Shown in pieces: positions 15,646 to 23,466 of a DNA stretch of 25,935 bases. The DNA is from a virus, in IMG/VR virus record IMGVR_UViG_3300045933_000005, positions 1 through 25,935 of that record, one strand, 5' to 3'. Position numbers and translations under genes: made by a program. The notes under the pieces were generated by a model. It was not told where the DNA came from, searched no databases, and saw nothing but the letters and a program-made list of their open reading frames with translations. Each line of letters opens with the position of its first letter. Position 1 is the stretch's first letter.

Positions 15646-17305
15646 AGACACCTCCTTTCCCGCTAATCAAACAGATGTCGTTCTCTTCGTACACCACACC
15701 CTTGTGCTTCACTGCTTCGTTGTAGTCGCACTCGACTAGCGGCTGACCTCCTCGACTTCCATCTGGATAACACGTAAACCCTCGTAGTCGGGGAGCGTAC
15801 TGCGATAGGGTGAAAGCAAAGCGCTCAACAGTTCCCTCGTTGTTACCATCGGTTCCCCATCCGGGTAAGTTAATGGTCGAGGAGATAGACATGTCAACGT
15901 AATCTTGTACGTCCGCTTGGAATTTGATTCTTCGCCTTGGGTCCAGGGCGAGTTGGCCTGCTGTCTCAACGTTATCGGGTCTAATCCCATAGGTCTTGAT
16001 CAGGTGGTCTGCTGTCGAATCTACAACATACTCGTAGTGCCAGCGCGTTCCGTCTTTGAGATAACGTCGCTTATATGCCACCGCGTACAGAGGCTCGATG
16101 CCAGTTGTAGTAGCAGCAAGAATACCAATGGAGCCAGTTGGAGCCACTGCCCGGTAAGCAACAGGTTTACTAAGAAATAACCGCTCACAATGCTCGTTAG
16201 CACTACGTTCGCTGTACTCGCGGTAGATGCTGAGCCAAGAATGAAGTTCCGGTCCCACTTCATAACGCAAACCTCTCTTGAGCAGCCACTCATGGATGCC
16301 CATTAGTCCTAGTCCGAGTCGTCTGTTCTTCTCTCTTACTGCTGTGATTTTGTTTGTAGGGAGTACAGCTCGTACAGTGCCGCAAACGAGGAACTTACTA
16401 GCGAGTTCAACAACGGCTTGAAGCTCTCGAACGTCTGCAACATTGCCAATATGAACAGACCCAAGATTGCATACGTCGCTATCGTCGCTGCTAGTAACTT
16501 CAGTGCACGCATTGCGTAGTGTTTCATTCTGCTTGTCCCCTAAGTTGAAGCTAAACCCAGGTTCTCCCGTCATCAATGCCTGACGAACGTTCTCCAGAAA
16601 GACAGGGTTGCCAGCTAAGCCTGTTCCTAGGAACGCAGCGTCGTCGTAGTTGACGCTGATGTTCGTCATGTCTAAGGGACATGGGAAGTTGAAGTTGTCC
16701 TGCTTTACTTGCCAGAGCGTTTGCCCCGTAGTGCCCACCGCCTTGTCGTGCCAGTTTTTGGCGGTGAGGAACGCCGGGATGTCGTCGTGCGTCCAGTGTA
16801 GCGACGCATAGATCGCACTCCTTCGGCTTCCCCCTTGCATGACATTCCTGCCGATCTCGTTGATCGCATGCATGAGTGGGATCGGCCCACTAGCTTTACC
16901 ACCAGTGCGGCCAAGAAGACGGCCACCAGGACGGAACACAGAATAATCAATGCCGATACCTCCACCTAAACAGAGACAACTCATTGCGTCGTGAGCCAAG
17001 CGTGCCCACTCCTCTCGCGTATCTTCTTCACCTTTGAGTAGGTAGCAATTGTTGTACGCTTTAAGAGGACGCCCTGCGTAGTAGAGGTAACGTCCGCCAG
17101 GAATGAACTTCATCTCAGCAATGTATTCGGCGAGCTGACGCCGATCCCCCTCGCTCATCAGCGGGTGTTCTGTACCTCCTCTGGTTCCGCACACGTCGTC
17201 TACGACTCGGTGTGCTAGGTTGTCCCAACTGTCGGCTGAGCCGAAGGCGTACTTCTGGTAGAAGATGTGCTCAGCGAACGGGGTCTTGAATCTATTTGTT
17301 TGCAT
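15635..17305 (-). CDS. nrdJ: Ribonucleotide reductase, probably class II (adenosylcobalamin-dependent)
   Basis: I take ATG 17305, which gives 556 residues, because 30 codons of the longer frame lie inside the HNH gene and look non-homologous. Active-site features are the redox cysteine pair Cys87 (NNCYLL) and Cys279 (VCNLGS), the N-x-C-x-E radical site Asn265-Cys267-Glu269, the substrate loop APTGSIGILAATTTGIEP, and C-terminal cysteines (DICLISGKGGVCGS). It makes deoxynucleotides for phage replication. No small radical subunit gene is present and no ATP cone is evident, which favours the B12-dependent class II enzyme. Class cannot be proven by reading alone. It is shorter than the approximately 740 residues of the Lactobacillus enzyme. 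Confidence 0.88.
   Translation of the reverse strand: MQTNRFKTPFAEHIFYQKYAFGSADSWDNLAHRVVDDVCGTRGGTEHPLMSEGDRRQLAEYIAEMKFIPGGRYLYYAGRPLKAYNNCYLLKGEEDTREEWARLAHDAMSCLCLGGGIGIDYSVFRPGGRLLGRTGGKASGPIPLMHAINEIGRNVMQGGSRRSAIYASLHWTHDDIPAFLTAKNWHDKAVGTTGQTLWQVKQDNFNFPCPLDMTNISVNYDDAAFLGTGLAGNPVFLENVRQALMTGEPGFSFNLGDKQNETLRNACTEVTSSDDSDVCNLGSVHIGNVADVRELQAVVELASKFLVCGTVRAVLPTNKITAVREKNRRLGLGLMGIHEWLLKRGLRYEVGPELHSWLSIYREYSERSANEHCERLFLSKPVAYRAVAPTGSIGILAATTTGIEPLYAVAYKRRYLKDGTRWHYEYVVDSTADHLIKTYGIRPDNVETAGQLALDPRRRIKFQADVQDYVDMSISSTINLPGWGTDGNNEGTVERFAFTLSQYAPRLRGFTCYPDGSRGGQPLVECDYNEAVKHKGVVYEENDICLISGKGGVCGS
16623..16634. repeat. Dispersed palindrome, CTAG-centred copy
   Basis: GTTCCTAGGAAC within the RNR gene, read on the minus strand as F-L-G-T. 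Confidence 0.85.
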
Positions 17306-17669
17306 GGCGTCTTGCTCTTTCCTTCGAGCTTTTGTTTTTGTGACACGGTTTGCACAGCACCTGTAGCTTCCGGGCTTCGACGTACAACCGGGCAATGAAG
17401 GTGTCCCAGTTGGTGAAGCCTTGGCGTGTTGCCACTACAGGTTGCTTATGATCGACCTGAACGTCTTTGGCAGGGAAGTCATGTTGGCAGGAAGCGCAGC
17501 GATAGTGTGATGCCAGCTTCCCGCTCTTAGGATTGACGCGCTTCTCAGTGAAGGCGTTCCTAAGAACATCGAACTTCGGTGGCCAACGTCGGAATGCAGC
17601 TCGCAGGGCGCTAACAACAAAGCTGCGATAACGAGCTTCGGTCCAGCGCCCACCATTTCTAGTAGTCAT
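17292..17669 (-). CDS. HNH endonuclease
   Basis: 125 residues. The HNH/zinc-finger core is visible: YRCASC, then the VQVDHKQPVV strand with the catalytic His, then LQVLCKPCHKNKS with the second CxxC-like pair and the final His. A basic N-terminal region (SALRAAFRRWPPKFDVL) likely binds DNA. Such small free-standing HNH proteins cut DNA and sit among replication genes in many podophages. It overlaps both neighbours (11 bases with the membrane peptide gene and 14 with RNR), so it is an integral operon gene rather than a recently inserted homing gene. A homing origin is possible but unsupported. Confidence 0.88.
   Translation of the reverse strand: MTTRNGGRWTEARYRSFVVSALRAAFRRWPPKFDVLRNAFTEKRVNPKSGKLASHYRCASCQHDFPAKDVQVDHKQPVVATRQGFTNWDTFIARLYVEARKLQVLCKPCHKNKSSKERARRHANK
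17556..17567. repeat. Dispersed palindrome, CTAA-centred copy
   Basis: GTTCCTAAGAAC within the HNH gene, read on the minus strand as V-L-R-N. Confidence 0.85.
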
Positions 17670-17832
17670 CCACTAAGGTGATGAACGCCCACCAAACAGC
17701 GGCGACGACTGCCCACACGAAGGCGTAAACATTGAGAAACACTTCGAGTGGGGGCTTTTCGGCAAACCCCATACCAGCAATAACCGCCGCTGTTACGGAG
17801 ATTAGAATGCACCTAGCAACCAGAGACTTCAT
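17659..17832 (-). CDS. Tiny membrane protein (57 aa)
   Basis: ATG at 17832 overlaps the stop of the 55-residue gene as ATGA, and its end overlaps the HNH start by 11 bases. Two hydrophobic segments (about residues 4-24, ARCILISVTAAVIAGMGFA, and 31-54, including YAFVWAVVAAVWWAFITL) are separated by a short polar turn. This predicts a two-pass inner-membrane peptide. It could be a second holin-like or antiholin-like protein, but it is far from the lysis genes. Function unknown. Confidence 0.65.
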   Translation of the reverse strand: MKSLVARCILISVTAAVIAGMGFAEKPPLEVFLNVYAFVWAVVAAVWWAFITLVDDY

Positions 17833-17996
17833 TCTCCGCTCTCTAGGTCTTCAACGCCGAACTTGTTCTTGTTGTCGTACACTCGGTCAAAGAACCTGTC
17901 GAGGACGTCTTCAAGCTCAATTTCGAGTAGGTCCACCAAGTCGTGCACATCCTCCACTTGGCGGGATACAAGGTCTTTCAGGTCTTCTGCTCTCAC
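17829..17996 (-). CDS. Tiny acidic helical protein (55 aa)
   Basis: Starts with GTG at 17996, overlapping the stop of the phosphoesterase gene (GTGA), and ends in ATGA with the membrane-peptide gene. The sequence is acidic with a regular heptad-like pattern (LVDLLEIELEDVLDRFF), predicting an amphipathic helix or coiled coil. The perfect overlaps on both ends and absence of another gene here support it. It might bind the neighbouring phosphoesterase or a host protein, but that is conjecture. Confidence 0.65.
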   Translation of the reverse strand: MRAEDLKDLVSRQVEDVHDLVDLLEIELEDVLDRFFDRVYDNKNKFGVEDLESGE

Positions 17997-18772
17997 TTCT
18001 TCTTCCTACTTCGTGTCTTTGGTGGTGTATCTCCGTATTGGTTGTACAGCTGTCTCATGCTGGTGGTGCTGATGTCGAAGCGGTTGGTGTCGTAGACGGT
18101 GAGGTCAACGACGCCACGCCAGTAGTTGGTCATCGATCCCCGTGCGTACTCATCGACATGCTCAAAGAAACAACCCACAGCAAGAGACTGATTAAGGTGA
18201 GCACTGCCATGCCTGTGCTCAGCAGCATGGTCGAGAGTGTGAGTGTGACCAAAAACAACACTGCCGTTAAACAGACGGAGGGCTTTCTGTGCGACGTTAG
18301 GATTGCCGATAGCTTTGCCATTGGAAGCGATGGGGATGTGTGTGAAGCTGATCCCGTTGATGGTGAAGCACTCTTTGTACGGCACCCACACAACACCACG
18401 AGTGGACAACTCCAGGTCTTCAGGGATGCAGCTCCACCCCTCGAACGTGGGATCGTATTCGAGGTAGCGGGTCAACCTGTTCTCGTGGTTGCCTTCGATG
18501 TACACAACGCAGGAAGGGTTGAGCGCGTCAAGCTGCGCCAGATCGAGAGCACGGTTGCCCGCCTCAATCTCTAGTTTGTATCGCTTGCCTTCCAGCTTCG
18601 CCCGCTTGTTCTTGTCCCACTCACTGAGGCAGTTCATGGACAGGAAGTCGCCGATGAGGACGACGTAGTCGGGGTGCTCGTTCTTTATCTTGTTGCCTAG
18701 TGCTGAAAATCTATCTAGGTTTTGTGTGTCGTCAACGTGGGCATCGCCCACAACTAACACTCTCGTCGTCAC
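17993..18772 (-). CDS. Calcineurin-like metallophosphoesterase
   Basis: 259 residues from a GTG start coupled to the exonuclease gene (GTGA). The metal-binding motifs occur in order: GDAHVD near residue 10, IGDF near 42, GNHENR near 97, a FTHIPIA histidine near 145, and GHTHT near 175. Family members are phosphodiesterases or phosphatases, including the SbcD/Mre11 nucleases. Position directly after a Cas4/RecB-like exonuclease and in the replication operon makes a DNA end-processing role likely, but a nucleotide phosphatase cannot be excluded. The C-terminus is strongly basic (KTRSRKKK). Confidence 0.9.
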   Translation of the reverse strand: MTTRVLVVGDAHVDDTQNLDRFSALGNKIKNEHPDYVVLIGDFLSMNCLSEWDKNKRAKLEGKRYKLEIEAGNRALDLAQLDALNPSCVVYIEGNHENRLTRYLEYDPTFEGWSCIPEDLELSTRGVVWVPYKECFTINGISFTHIPIASNGKAIGNPNVAQKALRLFNGSVVFGHTHTLDHAAEHRHGSAHLNQSLAVGCFFEHVDEYARGSMTNYWRGVVDLTVYDTNRFDISTTSMRQLYNQYGDTPPKTRSRKKK

Positions 18773-19647
18773 GCAGCCTTCTTCAGTTCAATCTCAGGTA
18801 CTCCGGGTACTCGTTTTACGACAGTGAGAAAGCGTGGGTGGCCAGAGTAGGAGTAGGCTTTCAGCCCAGGCCAGCACGTCTGTTTGTACGGACAGTAGGA
18901 GCAGGTGGTGCAGAGCTTGCGATTGCCGCTCGCTCCGTCTGGTTCGTCGTCGAAGGCACGAGGCGGCCACGTGAGTTTCTTTGCGTCCTGAATCATTTGA
19001 TACGCCTTGTCGTACGGGTCTTTCCACGGCACCTCGAAGAACCCAATGCGTCCGTTCTGTTTGTCGACAGCAAGGAACCCCTGCCGCTTGAACCCAGGAG
19101 CTGTCGCCCCGTTGTACAGAGACAGCTGCGTGAGGTAGCCGAAGTCGTCGTTCTCTTCCGTCAACCCTTGTTCAAATTTCTTGAAGCCGAAGGGAGAACA
19201 ACTCTTTACGTCCACCAACACGTTGTCGATGACAGCGTCCATGCGTCCAGTCACGGCGTTACCGTCGATGATTGTGGTCACAAGGTACTGCTCGTTCGTA
19301 ACGTCGTGTCCCGCTGCCTTGGCCAGCAGCAGCACACTCTCTTCCACCATGTCGCCGAAGAAGAACTTGTACAAGGTGTGCCCTTGCATTTCCTCTTCGA
19401 CGTCGGCAGCCATGTCGCCTTTGTTGACCGAGAACCACAGCTTGCGGCTGCACGGTTGGCCCAACTCAGACGGGTAGAAGACGTCGGGCCTGCGTTCCCT
19501 ACGAGCAGAGAGAGTCTTGACGGCGTGCTTGGCTACACCCACACCAAACCCCGCTAACAAGTCCTCGTCGAGAGCTGTACTCGCGCCTCTCTGCGTTCGC
19601 TCCAACAAGTCATAGATGTCATCAACGAGCGTGTCAATGGACGGCAT
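18769..19647 (-). CDS. Cas4/RecB-like PD-(D/E)XK exonuclease with Fe-S cluster
   Basis: 292 residues. Nuclease motifs are GRMDAVID (Asp137), VDVKS (Asp146, Lys148) and the YLTQLSLY helix (Gln174). Four cysteines suited to a [4Fe-4S] cluster frame the domain: Cys66 near the start (QPCSRKLW) and Cys246, Cys249 or Cys252, and Cys258 near the end (CTTCSYCPYKQTC). This is the layout of Cas4, AddB and phage lambda-exonuclease substitutes. It probably resects DNA ends for recombination or host DNA degradation, replacing the T7 gp6 exonuclease. It is coupled to the SSB-like gene by TAATG. No CRISPR array is present, so adaptation is not implied. Confidence 0.85.
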   Translation of the reverse strand: MPSIDTLVDDIYDLLERTQRGASTALDEDLLAGFGVGVAKHAVKTLSARRERRPDVFYPSELGQPCSRKLWFSVNKGDMAADVEEEMQGHTLYKFFFGDMVEESVLLLAKAAGHDVTNEQYLVTTIIDGNAVTGRMDAVIDNVLVDVKSCSPFGFKKFEQGLTEENDDFGYLTQLSLYNGATAPGFKRQGFLAVDKQNGRIGFFEVPWKDPYDKAYQMIQDAKKLTWPPRAFDDEPDGASGNRKLCTTCSYCPYKQTCWPGLKAYSYSGHPRFLTVVKRVPGVPEIELKKAA

Positions 19648-20204
19648 TAAGCAGCCTCTTTCATCTCATCCAGTTCGGCTTGCACTTCTTCAAGATCGAC
19701 GTCACCACAGGCATACGCCTCGAACTTACGGGCGATGCGGATGATGGAGTCAGCGATTTGCAAGCACACTTTCTCCCCATCAGCTATCGGCTGATCTTTC
19801 GCCTTGCCGTGTGTGGAGTACAAACCAACCCACAACTCACGAGCGTTGGTGAGAGCGTTCTGCCTCACAATGGCACGCTGTCCGTCAAGGGCAGGGATGG
19901 GGAACACACCCTTGCCGCTGCTAAGCGGAGCGGTGTACACAGGTTTGGCTACGTTCGTAGCCGGGGCTGCTACAGCGGGTGCTGACGTGCCTTTGACGAT
20001 GGTGGTCGGGTTCACCTCGTGTCCGTAGGTGCCGGTGGTGTACTCGAACGTTGCGACATCGCCCTTGTTCAGTCCGTGGTTCTTGAACCCGGTGCTGAAC
20101 CACTGGCCGTTCGCTTGGAAACTGTAGGTGGGCTTCACCCCGAAGCGGGTGTTCCTGTCTTTGGTGCTGGTTGCAGTGATTGCTGCGTTGGTTACGCTGC
20201 TCAT
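19647..20204 (-). CDS. Putative single-stranded DNA-binding protein
   Basis: 185 residues. The N-terminal half (TRFGVKPTYSFQANGQWF, GFKNHGLNKGDVATFEY) looks like a small OB-fold; a linker rich in Ala/Pro/Val follows. The second half has DGQRAIVRQNALTNARELW, a segment I associate with phage ssDNA-binding or recombination-mediator proteins, and an acidic C-terminal tail (VDLEEVQAELDEMKEAA), as in SSBs that recruit partners. It lies between the DNA polymerase and the exonuclease, coupled to both by ATGA and TAATG. No diagnostic catalytic residues exist, so this remains probable rather than certain. Confidence 0.6.
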   Translation of the reverse strand: MSSVTNAAITATSTKDRNTRFGVKPTYSFQANGQWFSTGFKNHGLNKGDVATFEYTTGTYGHEVNPTTIVKGTSAPAVAAPATNVAKPVYTAPLSSGKGVFPIPALDGQRAIVRQNALTNARELWVGLYSTHGKAKDQPIADGEKVCLQIADSIIRIARKFEAYACGDVDLEEVQAELDEMKEAA

Positions 20205-22207
20205 GCGGCTTCCTTCATTGCTAGGTCTTCATTCCAATCTACTTGCTCTCCCCAAGACCTACCGTAGCTGACGTTCACATTGAACGGCATGTCTAAGGTG
20301 TGTCCGAAGGTCTCTTGAAACACTTGCACCACGCTCTCCAACACGCTCTTGATGAGAGGTAGGGCTTCTTGCAGCGCACTCTTGTGACAGTCGAGCATCA
20401 CGTTGTCGTGCACTGTGTTAATGAGTAGGCATTTGTTCCGCAGTTTCTTGTTGTTCTTAAGAACACGGAACAGCTTGCCGAACATCATTGGCACGATGTC
20501 CGCTGTGGCAAAGCTCTGCACTGGGTAGTTCTTGATTTCGGTGGGACTGAACGCGCACTCTCCCTTCAACCACAACGAAGGATACTCACGGAAGTGAAGC
20601 ACTCGGTGCGTGTAGTCGTTGACGTAGTACGACTCGCCGTAAGGCAGGTCTGTTTCCGTGTCACGTCTCCCTGCGTGGTAGCGGCACGACGACACGTCCG
20701 CAATCAAGTTCTCGTGGAACCGCTTCACGCCGGGGTATCGAGCGTAGAACGCCTCGATGAACCCCTTCGCTTGACCGATAGTGATGCCACCTTGCTCACT
20801 GATAGCCTTTGGTCCACCTCCGTACACCAGGCAGAACGAGCAGCGCTTGAAGGGGCGGCGTTCCTCTTTGGTAGGTGCCCTGCTGAACAACGCCTTGTAC
20901 AACTCGGTGTGCATGTCCACACCTTTGCGTATGTCCTCCTTCAGCCTCTCGTCACCGGACAGGATGGCAAGCGCCACCATCTCCAGCTGGCTGTAGTCAA
21001 CATCGATGATGACTCCGTCGTCTCCCCAACGAGAGATGTAAGCGTTCTTGATGTTGCTCTTGCTCTTGTCCGTGATGTTCTGAAGGTTGGGTTCGCTGGA
21101 TGTCAGCCGACCAGTGACGGACAAACATTGGTTCAGGTTGCCGTGTATTCGCCCATCAGGGAACGTCAACTCAATGGCGTTCTTGTAGTAGGTGTTAACC
21201 TCTTTCGACAACTCACGATAGGCACGAAGCTCGCTGGCAATGATGCGAGCTGTGGGGGTGGTGTACTTACCATACGTGTCGTCTATGACTCGACCAAGCA
21301 CCGCGTCTGTCGTAGCCCACGTACCGTTCTTCAAACGTTCACTGAGGGCAACTTGGGCTGTGCCGTGTACCTCCTTGGTGACGGTGCGCTTGCGATGTTT
21401 GGGCTTCCCGTTCTTGTAGGTGCCGACGCTTTCATCAATCATCACCTTCACCTCGCCGCCGAACAAGGCGACACCTGCGTCCTTAGGGCTGGTGTGTTTG
21501 AGATTGGGGTGAACTCGATGAAACAGTGCTGTGAGACGTTTGTCGACTTCCGCAAGAACTGCGGTCTTGATCTTCAGTTGTTCGTTGAGGAAGTCGACAT
21601 CAACGGCCATGCCGTTGTACGTCATCTCGATGCAAGCGAGCTTGGCGTCCATCTGGTTCCAGATGAGGGGCAGCATGCCCCGCTCCTCAGCCGCTGCATA
21701 CTGACCGACGAACACCTTGTACGTGTTGTCAACGTCAGCCTTCTGGTACTGCGCCAGCACGTCAGGATCAGCGGTGTCAGCTCCCTCGCCCTTAGCGAAG
21801 TGCTCCTTCATCTTGTCGTCTTTGAAGGTGCCGCCGTACTTGACCGACACCTCATCGAGTGAAGCAAACTTCGCTTGTTGTGCAGTGAGCAGGTACTCAG
21901 CTAGTTGCGTGTCCCACACAAGGCACTTGCCTAAGTCGTTCTGCTCGAAGTAGTCGTGCTTGAGAAGGTAGTGGATGTCGAAGCCGACGTTGTGCCCAAT
22001 GATGAGCGTGGGGTCTGCGCATGAAGGCGGCTTGTACGCCTCTTCGTACCTTGCCGTGAAATACTCACCATCACTTGTTCCCCCTACACATTTCGTACCT
22101 ATCGACACAATGTAGTTGTGCGGCCAGAACGGGCTGGCTTCATTACCAATGGGACTGCGCATCGTGGTCTCAACGTCAGCCACGAATCCGCTTGCGTCAC
22201 TCTTCAC
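20201..22207 (-). CDS. DNA polymerase, family A (T7-like) with 3'-5' exonuclease
   Basis: 668 residues, GTG start overlapping the helicase stop (GTGA). Exonuclease motifs are Asp11-x-Glu13 (ADVET), GHNVGFDIHYL and YQKADVDNTY. Polymerase motif A is DYSQLE (Asp404). The O-helix is RRPFKRCSFCLVYGG, with Lys454 and Phe458 at the Pol I Phe762 position. Motif C is VHDNVML: Asp601 is present, but the usual following Glu is Asn602. The length is close to T7 gp5 (704). It copies the phage genome with the neighbouring helicase and primase. Phe at position 762, rather than Tyr as in T7, suggests strong discrimination against dideoxynucleotides. Confidence 0.96.
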   Translation of the reverse strand: MKSDASGFVADVETTMRSPIGNEASPFWPHNYIVSIGTKCVGGTSDGEYFTARYEEAYKPPSCADPTLIIGHNVGFDIHYLLKHDYFEQNDLGKCLVWDTQLAEYLLTAQQAKFASLDEVSVKYGGTFKDDKMKEHFAKGEGADTADPDVLAQYQKADVDNTYKVFVGQYAAAEERGMLPLIWNQMDAKLACIEMTYNGMAVDVDFLNEQLKIKTAVLAEVDKRLTALFHRVHPNLKHTSPKDAGVALFGGEVKVMIDESVGTYKNGKPKHRKRTVTKEVHGTAQVALSERLKNGTWATTDAVLGRVIDDTYGKYTTPTARIIASELRAYRELSKEVNTYYKNAIELTFPDGRIHGNLNQCLSVTGRLTSSEPNLQNITDKSKSNIKNAYISRWGDDGVIIDVDYSQLEMVALAILSGDERLKEDIRKGVDMHTELYKALFSRAPTKEERRPFKRCSFCLVYGGGPKAISEQGGITIGQAKGFIEAFYARYPGVKRFHENLIADVSSCRYHAGRRDTETDLPYGESYYVNDYTHRVLHFREYPSLWLKGECAFSPTEIKNYPVQSFATADIVPMMFGKLFRVLKNNKKLRNKCLLINTVHDNVMLDCHKSALQEALPLIKSVLESVVQVFQETFGHTLDMPFNVNVSYGRSWGEQVDWNEDLAMKEAA
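20453..20464. repeat. Dispersed palindrome, TTAA-centred copy
   Basis: GTTCTTAAGAAC near the 3' end of the DNA polymerase gene, just upstream of motif C, read as V-L-K-N. Confidence 0.85.
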
Positions 22208-23466
22208 AGCGATCCCCGATACCGTGCAATTTCTGGTTCTATTTCCACCTCGAACATCCCGTGACGCAGCTTCGGATCAACACCAGGACCGCCGTTGAGT
22301 TTGTTCTTAGGAACATGAATGAACCTGGTGTTGGGGTTGGGCAAGCTGATGTCACGACCGATGGCAATGATGGCGTCAGCCTCAGCAGCCTTGTCCGTCT
22401 TGCTGCCACGGAGCTGGTTCATCTGGATGAAGCGCACCCCTTCAGCTGAGCCATCAGCCTGTGATCCTGCGATGACTGGCCCGTACTTGTGCGACAACTC
22501 TCGTGCCCACAGGTAGAGCTTGCCGAGTCGCAAGTCGTCTCGTTCTTCCTTGTTGAACCCACGCACCTTGTCGAGTAGGTCGAACACGATGATGGCGGGG
22601 TTGTGGTCACGGAACACAGAGTTCAGTTCGTCAACGCCTAGGTCCGTACCAACGTCGGTGATGAGGATTCGCTTTGGATCGCCGTTCATCAATCGGGTGT
22701 ACTCAGCTTCAGACGTGGTTAAGTCAGCCAGCATGTCAGCCTGCGTCAGCCCGAGCACCGATTGCATAACCCGAGCGTTCACCTTCGCACTGCGTTCCTC
22801 GTTGTTCACCCACACAACAGGGCGAGCGTCCCTAATTTGGGTAGCCATATACCCAACTTGGTCAGCGAAGAACGTGGTCTTGCCCACCTCAGGGCGGGCA
22901 GCAACGATGGTGAAGTCGCCTTGGCGTAGTGGGCCTAGGCTCTTGTTCAACTCACCGAGACGCCAGTTGTATCCAGGTACAGCCAGGGCAGCAGCGGTGT
23001 CAGCAAGGCTGGCCGACACAAACAGGTCAGCCGGATCGAACGCACGCTTGACGGCGTGCTCGCACTCCTCAACCAGCTTCACCATGTCGGACAGCTTGTC
23101 CTCGTCCGTTTTGGTGTGTGCTACAGCAGCCGCTCGAATCTGCTCGATGTAGTCCTTGACGATGTACGTGTGCAACACCGTCTCAGTTTGAGGACTGGTG
23201 ACCGGAGTGTGCTCCTTCAGTTTCCTGAAGATGGTATGGTAGGACTCAGCGTTGGTCTTTGTTATCTGGTGGTGTCGGTAGGAGAAGAAGTAGGCTTTGA
23301 AGTCATCCCAGTTGATGGTGACAATTGTCTTGTCGCTCTTGTAATAGGGGTCAAGGGTGTTGAAGACAAGCCGCGCTTCTTTGCCGAGAACGTGTTCCTG
23401 TACGTAGGGTTTGAATCGGGTGAACTGTGCTCGATCTCCAAGAATAGTCAGTAGTTCAATGTCCAC
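22204..23466 (-). CDS. Replicative DnaB/gp4-like DNA helicase
   Basis: 420 residues from GTG 23466. A helical N-terminal region of about 150 residues is followed by a RecA-type motor: Walker A ARPEVGKTT (190-198), VVWVNNEE (H1a-like, Glu223/224), and Walker B AIIVFD (Asp296) followed by LLDKVRG. The C-terminal loop SQADGSAEG is followed by a QMNQLRGSKT segment and DAIIAIGRD. It unwinds DNA at the phage fork as a hexameric ring. The primase is a separate gene directly upstream that overlaps it by 11 bases, whereas T7 carries both in one gp4 protein. Confidence 0.93.
   Translation of the reverse strand: MDIELLTILGDRAQFTRFKPYVQEHVLGKEARLVFNTLDPYYKSDKTIVTINWDDFKAYFFSYRHHQITKTNAESYHTIFRKLKEHTPVTSPQTETVLHTYIVKDYIEQIRAAAVAHTKTDEDKLSDMVKLVEECEHAVKRAFDPADLFVSASLADTAAALAVPGYNWRLGELNKSLGPLRQGDFTIVAARPEVGKTTFFADQVGYMATQIRDARPVVWVNNEERSAKVNARVMQSVLGLTQADMLADLTTSEAEYTRLMNGDPKRILITDVGTDLGVDELNSVFRDHNPAIIVFDLLDKVRGFNKEERDDLRLGKLYLWARELSHKYGPVIAGSQADGSAEGVRFIQMNQLRGSKTDKAAEADAIIAIGRDISLPNPNTRFIHVPKNKLNGGPGVDPKLRHGMFEVEIEPEIARYRGSL
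22303..22314. repeat. Dispersed palindrome, TTAG-centred copy
   Basis: GTTCTTAGGAAC near the 3' end of the helicase gene, read on the minus strand as V-P-K-N. Confidence 0.85.

Noticed and set aside
17732-18574. Plus-strand 280-codon open frame
   Set aside because: It is antisense to the phosphoesterase and the two tiny genes, which have proper motifs or stop-start overlaps.
18769-19647. Cas4 as evidence of a CRISPR system
   Set aside because: No repeat-spacer array or cas1/cas2 is present. The gene sits in a replication operon, where Cas4-like nucleases are common in phages.
20594-21862. Plus-strand 422-codon open frame
   Set aside because: It lies wholly opposite the DNA polymerase gene, whose catalytic motifs are clear. 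The plus-strand translation shows no recognisable domain.
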